NCBI GenBank assembly: GCA_947489585.1
Contig: CANLEE010000003.1
Span: 124,001-188,000, forward strand
Origin: an uncultured Psychroserpens sp.
GTDB lineage: Bacteria; Bacteroidota; Bacteroidia; Flavobacteriales; Flavobacteriaceae
Length of the DNA: 64,000 bases
Reading direction: 5' to 3'
The notes under the pieces are model-generated. The model was given only the letters and a program-made list of their open reading frames with translations. It had not been told where the DNA came from and did no database searches. Of the stretch, positions 56,494-64,000 are shown in pieces. The position numbers and the translations under genes are program-made. The first letter of the stretch is position 1. Every line of letters begins with the position of its first letter.

Positions 56494-59400
56494 ATGTCAA
56501 CCAACCTTAATACTTCCATGCATTTTAGAGTGACGTGTCTAAAATCTGTTTTCTTTTTTGTTTGTTTTGCTTCATTCTTAACAGCAAAGCTAGATGCTCA
56601 ACAATTAGATTTTTTTAAATATGGTGTTGAAAAAGGCTTGTCTCAAGAAACTATTAATACGATTTTAAAAGATAGCGATGGCTTTTTGTGGTTAGGCACG
56701 CAAGATGGTCTTAATCGTTTTGATGGCCATTCTTTTAAGGTGTTTAAATCTGAAAAAAACAATCCGAAAAGTATTTCTGGCAATTTTATAAATGCCTTAG
56801 CTGAGGATAATATGGGTAATATTTGGATTGCAACTAAAAACAATGGGATATGCTATTATTCACCTAAAATTGACAAATTCACAAAAATCACAATTCCCGA
56901 TTTACCTAATAATATTCAGTGTAATAAGTTATCCCTTGATAGTAATGGTCATATTTTTGCTTCATTTTTAGATCAAGGTTTAGCAACAGTTACGGTATCA
57001 AATACGGGTATAAAGGTCTCTAAGATTCCCTTTTTTGATAACATTCCCGCAAATATTACAGCATTAAATGTTATAAAAAACAAGGTTTGGGTTGGTACAC
57101 GAGATGGGGAAGTGTATTCGGCTAATATTGGAAACGCTGATTATAATTTTCAACAATTAGACCATGATTTTAATAAGCATAAGATTCATACATTTTATGG
57201 TTCTAAAAATGAACTGTGGATAGGAACAGATAATGGATTATCACATTTCAATCAAAATACAAATCAAATCAAATCAGTGTCATTACAAACTGATAAAACA
57301 ATAGCTGTATTTGATATGGACTCAAAAAACAATCAATTGTTTTTAGCAACTGATGCTGGTTTTTTTTGGTGTAATAACTTCAGTCAAAACACAAGTTCAT
57401 TTTTACAGGTTACATTATTTGACACCAACTCTAGCGAAGAGACTGGTTTATTAACCAATAGAATAAATTATGTTTTTGCTGAAGATGATTTTTTATGGCT
57501 AGGCGCTGATAAACTTTATCAAGCAACTTTAAAAACCTCTGTTTTTGGATTGGTGCAAAAAAACAAACCTCAAAAAAGCACATTAAACAATGAACATGTA
57601 TATACGTTTGCTAAAAGTGAACACGGGCTTTGGGTTGGTACATTAGAAGGGTTACACTTATTGACAAAAGATCGAACGTATTATTACAATACTCTTCCGC
57701 ATAGTACGGTGCGAAGTATTGCTATAGATACCAAAAACTATCTTTGGATTGGTACTCAAAAGGGTGTGGCATATGCAACCCTTGATAATTTTAATCCAGA
57801 AGCTCCTAAGTTTTCGGTTGTAGAAAAACACGCTACAGATTCATTGAGCTTAAGTAATCCTAAAATTAGAAACATTCACGCAGATGCCAATGGCGATATT
57901 TGGATTGCCACTTTAGGGGGTGGTACACATCGTTTCATTGGAAACTTAGAGCTTGAAGATTTTAAATTTCAGCAGTTTAAAAACAACCCAAATAATAGCA
58001 ACAGTATAAGTACAAATGTTAATTATGTGTTTTACAAAGATCATACTAACACGTATTGGATAGGTACTGAAAACGGCTTAAATCGATTAACGTTTTCTTC
58101 TTCTGAATTTGATAACCCAAAATTTACTTGGTTTAAAAATGAAGAGGGAAACCCAAATTCTATTAGCAATAATACAATTCTTAGCATTTTTGAAGATGCA
58201 GAAAACACGCTATGGATTGGCACATTAAACGGAATAAATAAATATGACTCTAAGACCAATACCTTTAAAAACTATAATGAAGATAATGGGTTAACAAACG
58301 GTGTTGTGTATGCTATTCAGCAGGATCATGCTGGAATTTTGTGGTTAAGTACTAATGCTGGAATTTTCAGTTTCGACAAAACCACAGAACAATTTGTTAA
58401 TTATAATGCAAACGATGGTTTACAAGGGAATGAGTTTAATTTAGGAGGTAGTTATATTGATAATAATGGTATGCTCTACTTTGGAGGCACCAATGGCTAT
58501 AATTATTTTAATCCTTTTGATGTTGGTAAACTAGATAAAGAAGGAGTTCTTACATTTACTAATGTAAAAATTAATGATACCAACCAATACTTTAAAGCGC
58601 TTATTAATAAAAATGCAGATAAGACCTCAAAAATTGAATTGGCGTTTGATCAATTTCCTTTTTATCTAGAGTTTTCTGACTTAGATTTTAATCCACAAAA
58701 AAACAACAGTTACGTCTATAAGTTATTGCCAAATGACACACATTGGAATGATCTTCAAGACCGAAAGGAAATTCAGTTTTTAAACATGGCTTCAGGTGAT
58801 TACACACTTTTGGTTCAAGGAAAAACGAGAGGTAAAATATGGAACTCAGAACCTTTAACACTAGCTTTACAAGTTACACCTCCATGGTGGAAAACACATT
58901 TAGCATATGTAATCTATGCACTATTATTACTGGCTTTCATTTCTGCATTATATTATTTTCAATTACAAAAAAAATTACAGGAGCAACAAACTCAAAAACT
59001 AGAAGAGTTAGATGCCTTAAAAACCAAGTTGTATACTAATATTACACACGAATTTAGAACACCTTTAACTGTAATTAAGGGTATTGCATCTAATCTAAGT
59101 GATAGCTTTCAAAAAAGCAGAGATCATGATTCTGTAAAATCATTGAAAACCATTGAACACAATAGTGATACAGTCCTTAAGTTGGTGAATCAAATGCTAG
59201 ATCTTGCAAAAATTGATAAGCAAAAAATGTCATTGAACCTCATTCAAGCAGATCTAGTATGGTATATAGAACATATTATCAATCATTTTTCTTCATACGC
59301 AGAAACAAAAGGAATACAACTCACTTTTTATAGTGAAAATAGTGAGTTACTAACCGATTTTGATGCTCGGGCTATTCAAAAAATATTAGGTAACCTTTTA

Positions 59401-60552
59401 AGCAATGCCATTAAGAGTTGCGAGAAAAACGACCAGATAATAGTGCATTTAAAAACTGAAAACAATAATGTTTTAATTAATGTCAAAGACTCGGGTAAAG
59501 GCATACTAAAAGAGCATTTACCTTATATTTTTGATCGTTTTTATCAGGTTGATAACGCTATTGAATATACCGAAGAAGGTTCTGGTATAGGACTAACCTT
59601 AACCAAAGAACTTATTCATTTAATGAAAGGTTCAATAACCGTTGAAAGTGAAGTTCATGTAGGCACCACTTTTAATATCAGCCTTCCTATTTCTAATCAT
59701 GCTACATTAGAAACCTTAAAGCAACCACTAATTGATGCATTAATCATATCTGAATCTTCAGATAATAATAGTATTGAATCATTAGTAATACCAACAAAAG
59801 AAGATGCTGTTATTCTAATTGTTGATGATAATACAGACATATTAAACCTTTTATACTCATCACTCAAAGAGCATTATAAGGTTATTAAAGCTGTTAATGG
59901 AAATGAAGGCATCGATAAGGCAATTGAAACCATTCCAGATGTTATCATAAGTGATGTTATGATGCCAGAAAAAAATGGTTTTGAACTTTGTAAAACACTA
60001 AAGCACGATGAGAGAACATCACACATTCCAATTATATTACTAACAGCTAAAGCTTCAGAACAAGATAAAATAAGAGGGCTCTCGAACGGTGCAGATGCAT
60101 TTATCACCAAACCATTTAATAAGGCAGAACTTTTTGTGAGAATACAAGAGCTCATCAAACTAAGAACCTTACTATATCAAAAATATACTAGTGCTTCTTC
60201 TTGGGATGCCATTCCAAGTAAAGACCTTGAAGATAAAGATGCGACTTTTATGAATAAGGTTTTATTTTCTATTGAACAGCACCTTGAAGACGCCTCATTT
60301 AATTCGATGCGATTATCAAGAGAATTAAACCTCAGCGAGTCACAAATGTATAGAAAATTAAAAGCGATAACAGACGCATCAACAGCCGTTTTTATTAGAC
60401 GTGTTCGTCTTCAAAAAGCCAAAACAATACTTCAAAACTCTGAATTTACTGTCTCAGAAGTGGCATATCAAACAGGTTTTAATAGTCCTGGATGGTTTAG
60501 TAGAGCCTTTAAAGAAGAATTTGGCTTCTCTCCGAATGAAATGCGTAAATAA
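56494..60552 (+). CDS. Hybrid two-component system regulator (propeller sensor, kinase, REC, AraC)
   Basis: A 1352-residue one-protein signalling system. After a signal peptide come propeller repeats (FLWLGTQDGLNRFDGHSFKV and others to about 680), a Y_Y_Y domain (about 715-790), a membrane helix (about 797-820), HisKA with YTNITHEFRTPLTVI (His852), HATPase (GNLLSNAIKSC, GSGIGLTL), a receiver with Asp1154 in IISDVMMPEK, and an AraC helix-turn-helix ending VAYQTGFNSPGWFSRAFKE. Such proteins sense an extracellular ligand and switch on nearby secreted-protein genes. The ATG at 56494 is very close to the lepA terminator; Met9 (56518) starts the signal peptide and may be the true start. Confidence 0.94.
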   Translation: MSTNLNTSMHFRVTCLKSVFFFVCFASFLTAKLDAQQLDFFKYGVEKGLSQETINTILKDSDGFLWLGTQDGLNRFDGHSFKVFKSEKNNPKSISGNFINALAEDNMGNIWIATKNNGICYYSPKIDKFTKITIPDLPNNIQCNKLSLDSNGHIFASFLDQGLATVTVSNTGIKVSKIPFFDNIPANITALNVIKNKVWVGTRDGEVYSANIGNADYNFQQLDHDFNKHKIHTFYGSKNELWIGTDNGLSHFNQNTNQIKSVSLQTDKTIAVFDMDSKNNQLFLATDAGFFWCNNFSQNTSSFLQVTLFDTNSSEETGLLTNRINYVFAEDDFLWLGADKLYQATLKTSVFGLVQKNKPQKSTLNNEHVYTFAKSEHGLWVGTLEGLHLLTKDRTYYYNTLPHSTVRSIAIDTKNYLWIGTQKGVAYATLDNFNPEAPKFSVVEKHATDSLSLSNPKIRNIHADANGDIWIATLGGGTHRFIGNLELEDFKFQQFKNNPNNSNSISTNVNYVFYKDHTNTYWIGTENGLNRLTFSSSEFDNPKFTWFKNEEGNPNSISNNTILSIFEDAENTLWIGTLNGINKYDSKTNTFKNYNEDNGLTNGVVYAIQQDHAGILWLSTNAGIFSFDKTTEQFVNYNANDGLQGNEFNLGGSYIDNNGMLYFGGTNGYNYFNPFDVGKLDKEGVLTFTNVKINDTNQYFKALINKNADKTSKIELAFDQFPFYLEFSDLDFNPQKNNSYVYKLLPNDTHWNDLQDRKEIQFLNMASGDYTLLVQGKTRGKIWNSEPLTLALQVTPPWWKTHLAYVIYALLLLAFISALYYFQLQKKLQEQQTQKLEELDALKTKLYTNITHEFRTPLTVIKGIASNLSDSFQKSRDHDSVKSLKTIEHNSDTVLKLVNQMLDLAKIDKQKMSLNLIQADLVWYIEHIINHFSSYAETKGIQLTFYSENSELLTDFDARAIQKILGNLLSNAIKSCEKNDQIIVHLKTENNNVLINVKDSGKGILKEHLPYIFDRFYQVDNAIEYTEEGSGIGLTLTKELIHLMKGSITVESEVHVGTTFNISLPISNHATLETLKQPLIDALIISESSDNNSIESLVIPTKEDAVILIVDDNTDILNLLYSSLKEHYKVIKAVNGNEGIDKAIETIPDVIISDVMMPEKNGFELCKTLKHDERTSHIPIILLTAKASEQDKIRGLSNGADAFITKPFNKAELFVRIQELIKLRTLLYQKYTSASSWDAIPSKDLEDKDATFMNKVLFSIEQHLEDASFNSMRLSRELNLSESQMYRKLKAITDASTAVFIRRVRLQKAKTILQNSEFTVSEVAYQTGFNSPGWFSRAFKEEFGFSPNEMRK

Positions 60553-60708
60553 CTAATATTCAGATATTAACATTTTAACCTGTGCTATAAATGCAAAAAT
60601 AGTGCATGTTTTTTTTACGAACATACAATATTACTACAAGCCTTTTTTGAAATACTAAACGCCCTAGTTAACACCTTCTTATAATTTCGAATTGCTATTA
60701 ATCATTAA

Positions 60709-61014
60709 ATGCCATATATCATGGAAACCGATCTATTTACTTCTGAAGGTCGAAGGGAACAAATTATCCTAGATGGTTATCATTTATGTGGTTCTGGTTG
60801 TAACCAACCAGCTGAACGTGATGGAGACACCTGGTGCCTTACGGTAAAAGACTGTCAGGCGAAAGGTTGCTCCTGTCACTTGTTTAGTAGCGATAAAGAT
60901 GCACCACCTCATGACCCAGATTCTTGGAGACATGAAGCAAATCCAGAAAAAAAAGTTCAAACAAATAAGGATCGCGTCTACAGATGTTTTTGTGTAAAAA
61001 AGATAGACATATAA
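60709..61014 (+). CDS. Small cysteine-rich protein of unknown function
   Basis: A 101-residue soluble protein with eight cysteines in three clusters: HLCGSGCNQ, DTWCLTVKDCQAKGCSCHLF and YRCFCVKK. No signal peptide is visible, so the cysteines may bind metal rather than form disulfides. I do not recognise the family. The gene begins 157 bp after the hybrid regulator and ends 23 bp before the next gene, so it may be the first gene of the secreted-protein operon. An alternative ATG lies at 60721. Confidence 0.65.
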   Translation: MPYIMETDLFTSEGRREQIILDGYHLCGSGCNQPAERDGDTWCLTVKDCQAKGCSCHLFSSDKDAPPHDPDSWRHEANPEKKVQTNKDRVYRCFCVKKIDI

Positions 61015-61037
61015 TAACCAACCAAAATTCACATATT

Positions 61038-61802
61038 ATGAAAACTAAACATGTATTTATCGTAGTGTTAATGCTCCTTTTTATGAGTGTACCAACACAA
61101 CTAAACGCCCAAAGTAACTTTGGGATTGATTCCAGTTCTGAAAGTTTTAAAATCCCTTCAGAAACCATTAGCATGAGAACCTATGAAATTAGTCTAGATG
61201 ATGAGTTTCATTATGACAACTCAGCTTCTCCAAAAAGTATTACTCAATATGAAGCTCACGAAAATGCACTTGCTTTCGCCTTACACATGGTTGCCTTTGG
61301 CGGTGGCTTTGGATTTACAGATGCGGAAACACTTTGGTGCTTGCATGCTGCTTACTTCTATAGGTTAGGTATGCTGGGTAATAAAGCATTTTATGGTTCT
61401 TTAGGTATAGGCTATGATTATACTAATGCAGAATTTCTAACTGTAGGTTTACTAGATATCACATTAAAAGCATTGCTGTTCTCAGTTCTCTCCAAACGCT
61501 TTAAACAGGCTCGTGCATTTTATGGGCTTTTTGGAAAGTACGCCTTTGGGACCAATAAATTTACAGATGGTTTTAAAAATGATATCACAAGACTATCATT
61601 TGGAATAGTCGTTGGCTTGCATATTTTATTATCTCCATTGTGGTCAATAATGGTGCAAACTAACGCACTCACTTATCAAGAACAAACCATTAAATCTAAT
61701 GGTAGTGAAATAAAAGACAACCAAACCTTTGGTCTCATTAATAAGGCAAACCTGCTACTATTCTCCCTTGTCTTTACAATCCCCGATTCAAGAAAAAAAT
61801 AA
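61038..61802 (+). CDS. Secreted barrel-like protein, paralogue 1 of 3
   Basis: A 254-residue protein with a signal peptide (MKTKHVFIVVLMLLFMSVPT...NAQ). From about residue 85 it shows alternating, glycine-rich strands: FGGGFGFTDAETLWCLHAAY and YGLFGKYAFGTNKFTDGFKN, suggesting an outer-membrane barrel. The segment ET-x-W-C-x-x-A-x-Y-x-Y recurs in the next two genes. The ATG at 61038 matches the signal peptide; a longer ORF from 60984 overlaps the previous gene and was rejected. Confidence 0.7.
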   Translation: MKTKHVFIVVLMLLFMSVPTQLNAQSNFGIDSSSESFKIPSETISMRTYEISLDDEFHYDNSASPKSITQYEAHENALAFALHMVAFGGGFGFTDAETLWCLHAAYFYRLGMLGNKAFYGSLGIGYDYTNAEFLTVGLLDITLKALLFSVLSKRFKQARAFYGLFGKYAFGTNKFTDGFKNDITRLSFGIVVGLHILLSPLWSIMVQTNALTYQEQTIKSNGSEIKDNQTFGLINKANLLLFSLVFTIPDSRKK

Positions 61803-61824
61803 TTAATCTTTAAAACCACATATT

Positions 61825-62541
61825 ATGAAAACAACAACAATTTTAAGAGCGCTATATGTGCTAGTATTTGTAATGTTATTAAGCACCAACTTTAGTTGTG
61901 CAGGATTTTTAAACGCAGAACTTGATGGAGACATACCAATGAAAGATGGTTTCCCTGATTTTGAAAAAATTGAAGAGAACGCAGTAAAAGAATTTAATAA
62001 GCAATTTTACGAACAATATTATCCACAAGACTTTATAGAAGTATCAGGAGGTCTTGGATTGGATTCTACTGAAGGTGATAGTGAAACGTCTTTTTGTATA
62101 GGTGCAGGTTATAATTATAGAATTTCTGAAGATAATTTCAATAATGCAACTTTTGTTAGAGGGTTTGCAACACATCACTCACAAAGTGCCGATGAACGAA
62201 AGTTTAATGTTACACGTGTTGGAGCAGGGATCACTTACTTTGATCGCGCCTCAAGAAATGGCAAATTAGACCTTACGTATGGATTAAACGGTAGTTATGG
62301 ATTTGGAACTAGTGAAAATTTTGGCAGTAAAGACGACCTTACAGAGTATAGATTTGAACTAGATTTAGGAATCAATTATGAAATTAGTAAAGGGCTTGAT
62401 ATTGGGGCTACTATTACCACTGCTTCGTGGGCAGAACAAACTTTTGAATCTGGAGGCAATGAGTTTACACAACAGCATACCTGGATTGGTCTCAACAAAG
62501 ACAATATGATTATGGCTTATGCAAGAATCAAATTAGATTAA
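61825..62541 (+). CDS. Secreted barrel-like protein, paralogue 2 of 3
   Basis: A 238-residue protein whose leader MKTTTILRALYVLVFVMLLS is followed by NFSCAG, a weak lipobox, so it may be a lipoprotein. The module shared with its neighbours is SETSFCIGAGYNYRI (Cys91) and YGLNGSYGFGTSENFGSKDD. The final strand YARIKLD is a typical barrel terminus, although it lacks the usual terminal aromatic residue. It begins 22 bp after paralogue 1. Confidence 0.7.
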   Translation: MKTTTILRALYVLVFVMLLSTNFSCAGFLNAELDGDIPMKDGFPDFEKIEENAVKEFNKQFYEQYYPQDFIEVSGGLGLDSTEGDSETSFCIGAGYNYRISEDNFNNATFVRGFATHHSQSADERKFNVTRVGAGITYFDRASRNGKLDLTYGLNGSYGFGTSENFGSKDDLTEYRFELDLGINYEISKGLDIGATITTASWAEQTFESGGNEFTQQHTWIGLNKDNMIMAYARIKLD

Positions 62542-62605
62542 CCCGTATAGGGCTTATAAAACAAAAGCTTATGGTTAGTTATAGATAATCATAATTTGTG
62601 GAGAG

Positions 62606-62637
62606 CCCTTGCTTTAACTTGTTAGAGCGAGGGTTTT
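62606..62637 (+). terminator. Terminator-like hairpin between paralogues 2 and 3
   Basis: CCCTTGCT (62606-62613) and AGCGAGGG (62626-62633) pair with one G-T wobble, followed by TTTT. It would end the first transcript or reduce expression of the third gene. Confidence 0.6.
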
Positions 62638-62668
62638 ACCAAACAAATCAGAACTAAAACATGCTATT

Positions 62669-64000
62669 ATGAAAACAAAACCAACCCAAGTAATTCTATT
62701 TATGTGCGCACTAATGTTTGGTGGCATAAATACTATAAATGCTCAAAGTCAAACAGATAAACCTAATAGATTCACAGAAACAAATAAAGCTATTGGAAAA
62801 GCTTTTTTTGAAATGTATGACAATGCCATAATTGCTAAACCTAGTAAACTGAAAACTTGCACAGCCGAATCATTAATAGATATTGTAGACAAAAACGATT
62901 TAGATGTTACTCACCGTCTCACGACAACACATTTAACAATTTTGAATACACTCTTTCCTCCCAATCAATACCGATTAGCAGGTTTTTATGACAAGGGTGA
63001 GTTCTTAACGCTACAGGATAGAATAATGAATGCCGCTTCTATATCTTCAAATTTTGCAGAGTTTATAAACAATGCCACTGGATTAGATGTTGGTGACATA
63101 ACTGCTACTAGGAAACCTAAAACATATACTATAGCTGAAGGAATAGAAGTCAAAGACATTGATCTTTTTAGATCCTATTATAATTCTGTTAACTCCTTTG
63201 TGGGAGTTTGGAATGAGATAGATTCAGAAAATAGAGCAGAATATGGAGAACAATCAGGGTTTAATGTGGATTTATCCCCTACGAAATATGTTGGCAATAA
63301 AGATGGTTGCTCATTCTATTCAAAATCAAAAATTCGTCTAAAAAAATTAGAATACCCTAAAGCTCTATGGGAACTAAGTACCGAGGTTTATGTAGACTGT
63401 GAATGCAATGAAAATGACACAGAAAATAAAGTGAAAAATGGGTCCTATGAATATTCTAGTTTCGTTGAAGGTCTTTTTACGTATAGCAAAACAACATTCG
63501 GGAGTCCTAAAAGTCCAATAATAACCATAAAATCGCTTGAGTGTTGCCCTCCAAAAGAAGACAAAGAAGAACCAACAGAAACAGCACTTAATGATGATGA
63601 AGGCATTAAAGATCTTATGCCAGATCAAACAATGGGGTTTGGAGCTGGTGTTGGTTTTGGACAAGACTTTGAAGAAACGACATGGTGTGTCACTGCTGAA
63701 TATTTGTACCAAATAAATACCGATGAATATAAAGGATGGTATGTTGGTGGTGAAGTTACACACTCAAACACAAGTTTTGGTGACTTTAGCTCTAATAGAA
63801 CGCTAGCAGGAGCAAAAATTCAATACAATATTTCTGCTGTACCAAGTGGTGAAACACAATTTGTTGCAGGCCTAATGGCGAACTACGGCTTTGGAAATAC
63901 AGATAACAATGGCTTTAAAGATGATTTCACTGGAACCATTTTTTGTGCTTACGGTGGCGCCAATATTAGAGTGTGTGAAAATTGGTCGATTGGTTTACAA
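62669..64000 (+). CDS. Secreted barrel-like protein, paralogue 3 of 3 (cut by window end)
   Basis: An open frame of 444 codons runs from ATG at 62669 to the right edge, with no stop. The signal peptide is MKTKPTQVILFMCALMFGGI...NAQ. The N-terminal 300 residues are unique to this gene, with a cysteine cluster (VDCECNEND, LECCPPKEDKEE). The last part repeats the neighbours' barrel module: MGFGAGVGFGQDFEETTWCV and NYGFGNTDNNGFKDDFTG. It is the longest paralogue, probably a surface-exposed or periplasmic domain fused to a barrel. Confidence 0.8.
   Translation, partial: MKTKPTQVILFMCALMFGGINTINAQSQTDKPNRFTETNKAIGKAFFEMYDNAIIAKPSKLKTCTAESLIDIVDKNDLDVTHRLTTTHLTILNTLFPPNQYRLAGFYDKGEFLTLQDRIMNAASISSNFAEFINNATGLDVGDITATRKPKTYTIAEGIEVKDIDLFRSYYNSVNSFVGVWNEIDSENRAEYGEQSGFNVDLSPTKYVGNKDGCSFYSKSKIRLKKLEYPKALWELSTEVYVDCECNENDTENKVKNGSYEYSSFVEGLFTYSKTTFGSPKSPIITIKSLECCPPKEDKEEPTETALNDDEGIKDLMPDQTMGFGAGVGFGQDFEETTWCVTAEYLYQINTDEYKGWYVGGEVTHSNTSFGDFSSNRTLAGAKIQYNISAVPSGETQFVAGLMANYGFGNTDNNGFKDDFTGTIFCAYGGANIRVCENWSIGLQ

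Noticed and set aside
63374..63763. 129-residue open frame on the minus strand
   Set aside because: It lies wholly antisense to the long open frame from 62669, which has a signal peptide and a module shared with its neighbours.

Overview
The window is AT-rich, gene-dense chromosomal DNA from a bacterium of the Bacteroidetes, most likely a marine Flavobacteriaceae. The reasons are two propeller (reg_prop/Y_Y_Y) sensor kinases, one of them a hybrid with REC and AraC domains; an outer-membrane beta-barrel receptor with a carboxypeptidase-like plug; a small protein with a PPPPGLPIDG C-terminal sorting motif; repeated TAnnTTTG promoter elements; A-rich leaders without Shine-Dalgarno sites; and the order pdxA / yceD-rpmF-fabH-accB-accC. 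No plasmid, phage or IS genes and no CRISPR array were seen.

Layout. 33-5453 (+): an RNA-repair-type operon with an RtcB ligase, a small membrane protein, three MNT-fold nucleotidyltransferases and a DUF434-like protein. 5450-12722 (-): a lipid/polyketide operon with YceI, a FAD oxidoreductase, a methyltransferase, a type III polyketide synthase, a FabL-like reductase, a small monooxygenase-like protein, a FabZ-like dehydratase, a ketosynthase, an ACP and a phosphopantetheinyl transferase. It looks like a dedicated type II fatty-acid line feeding a type III PKS, probably making a phenolic or quinone lipid. 12850-15121 (-): GreA-like factor, MtgA, DadA-like oxidase. 15287-20966: housekeeping genes for fatty-acid initiation, L32, pyridoxal phosphate and riboflavin. 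20972-28122: a sorted small protein, a LytS/LytTR-type two-component pair, an SH3 protein and a lipoprotein with two alpha/beta-hydrolase domains.

28119-36622 is the most unusual region. A NifJ-type pyruvate:ferredoxin oxidoreductase has lost three of the four cysteines that normally bind the proximal iron-sulfur cluster. Next to it is an apparent sigma-54 circuit: an activator with a cyclic-nucleotide-binding domain, a class III cyclase gene facing away from it, a close match to a -24/-12 promoter before an OsmC-family gene, and two palindromic candidate activator sites between them.

36680-43689 (-): a TPR/MoxR/transglutaminase/DUF58 operon. 43853-45304: a tRNA(CAT) gene plus a 77-bp direct repeat of its 3' end and terminator, enclosing one secreted-protein gene; this looks like an integration scar. 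45379-56431: methylmalonyl-CoA epimerase, rbfA, a LolC-like permease, dusB, lipoproteins, an M28 peptidase, an outer-membrane receptor and lepA. 56494-64000 (+): a hybrid two-component regulator, a cysteine-rich small protein and three tandem secreted proteins that share one barrel-like module; the last runs off the window.
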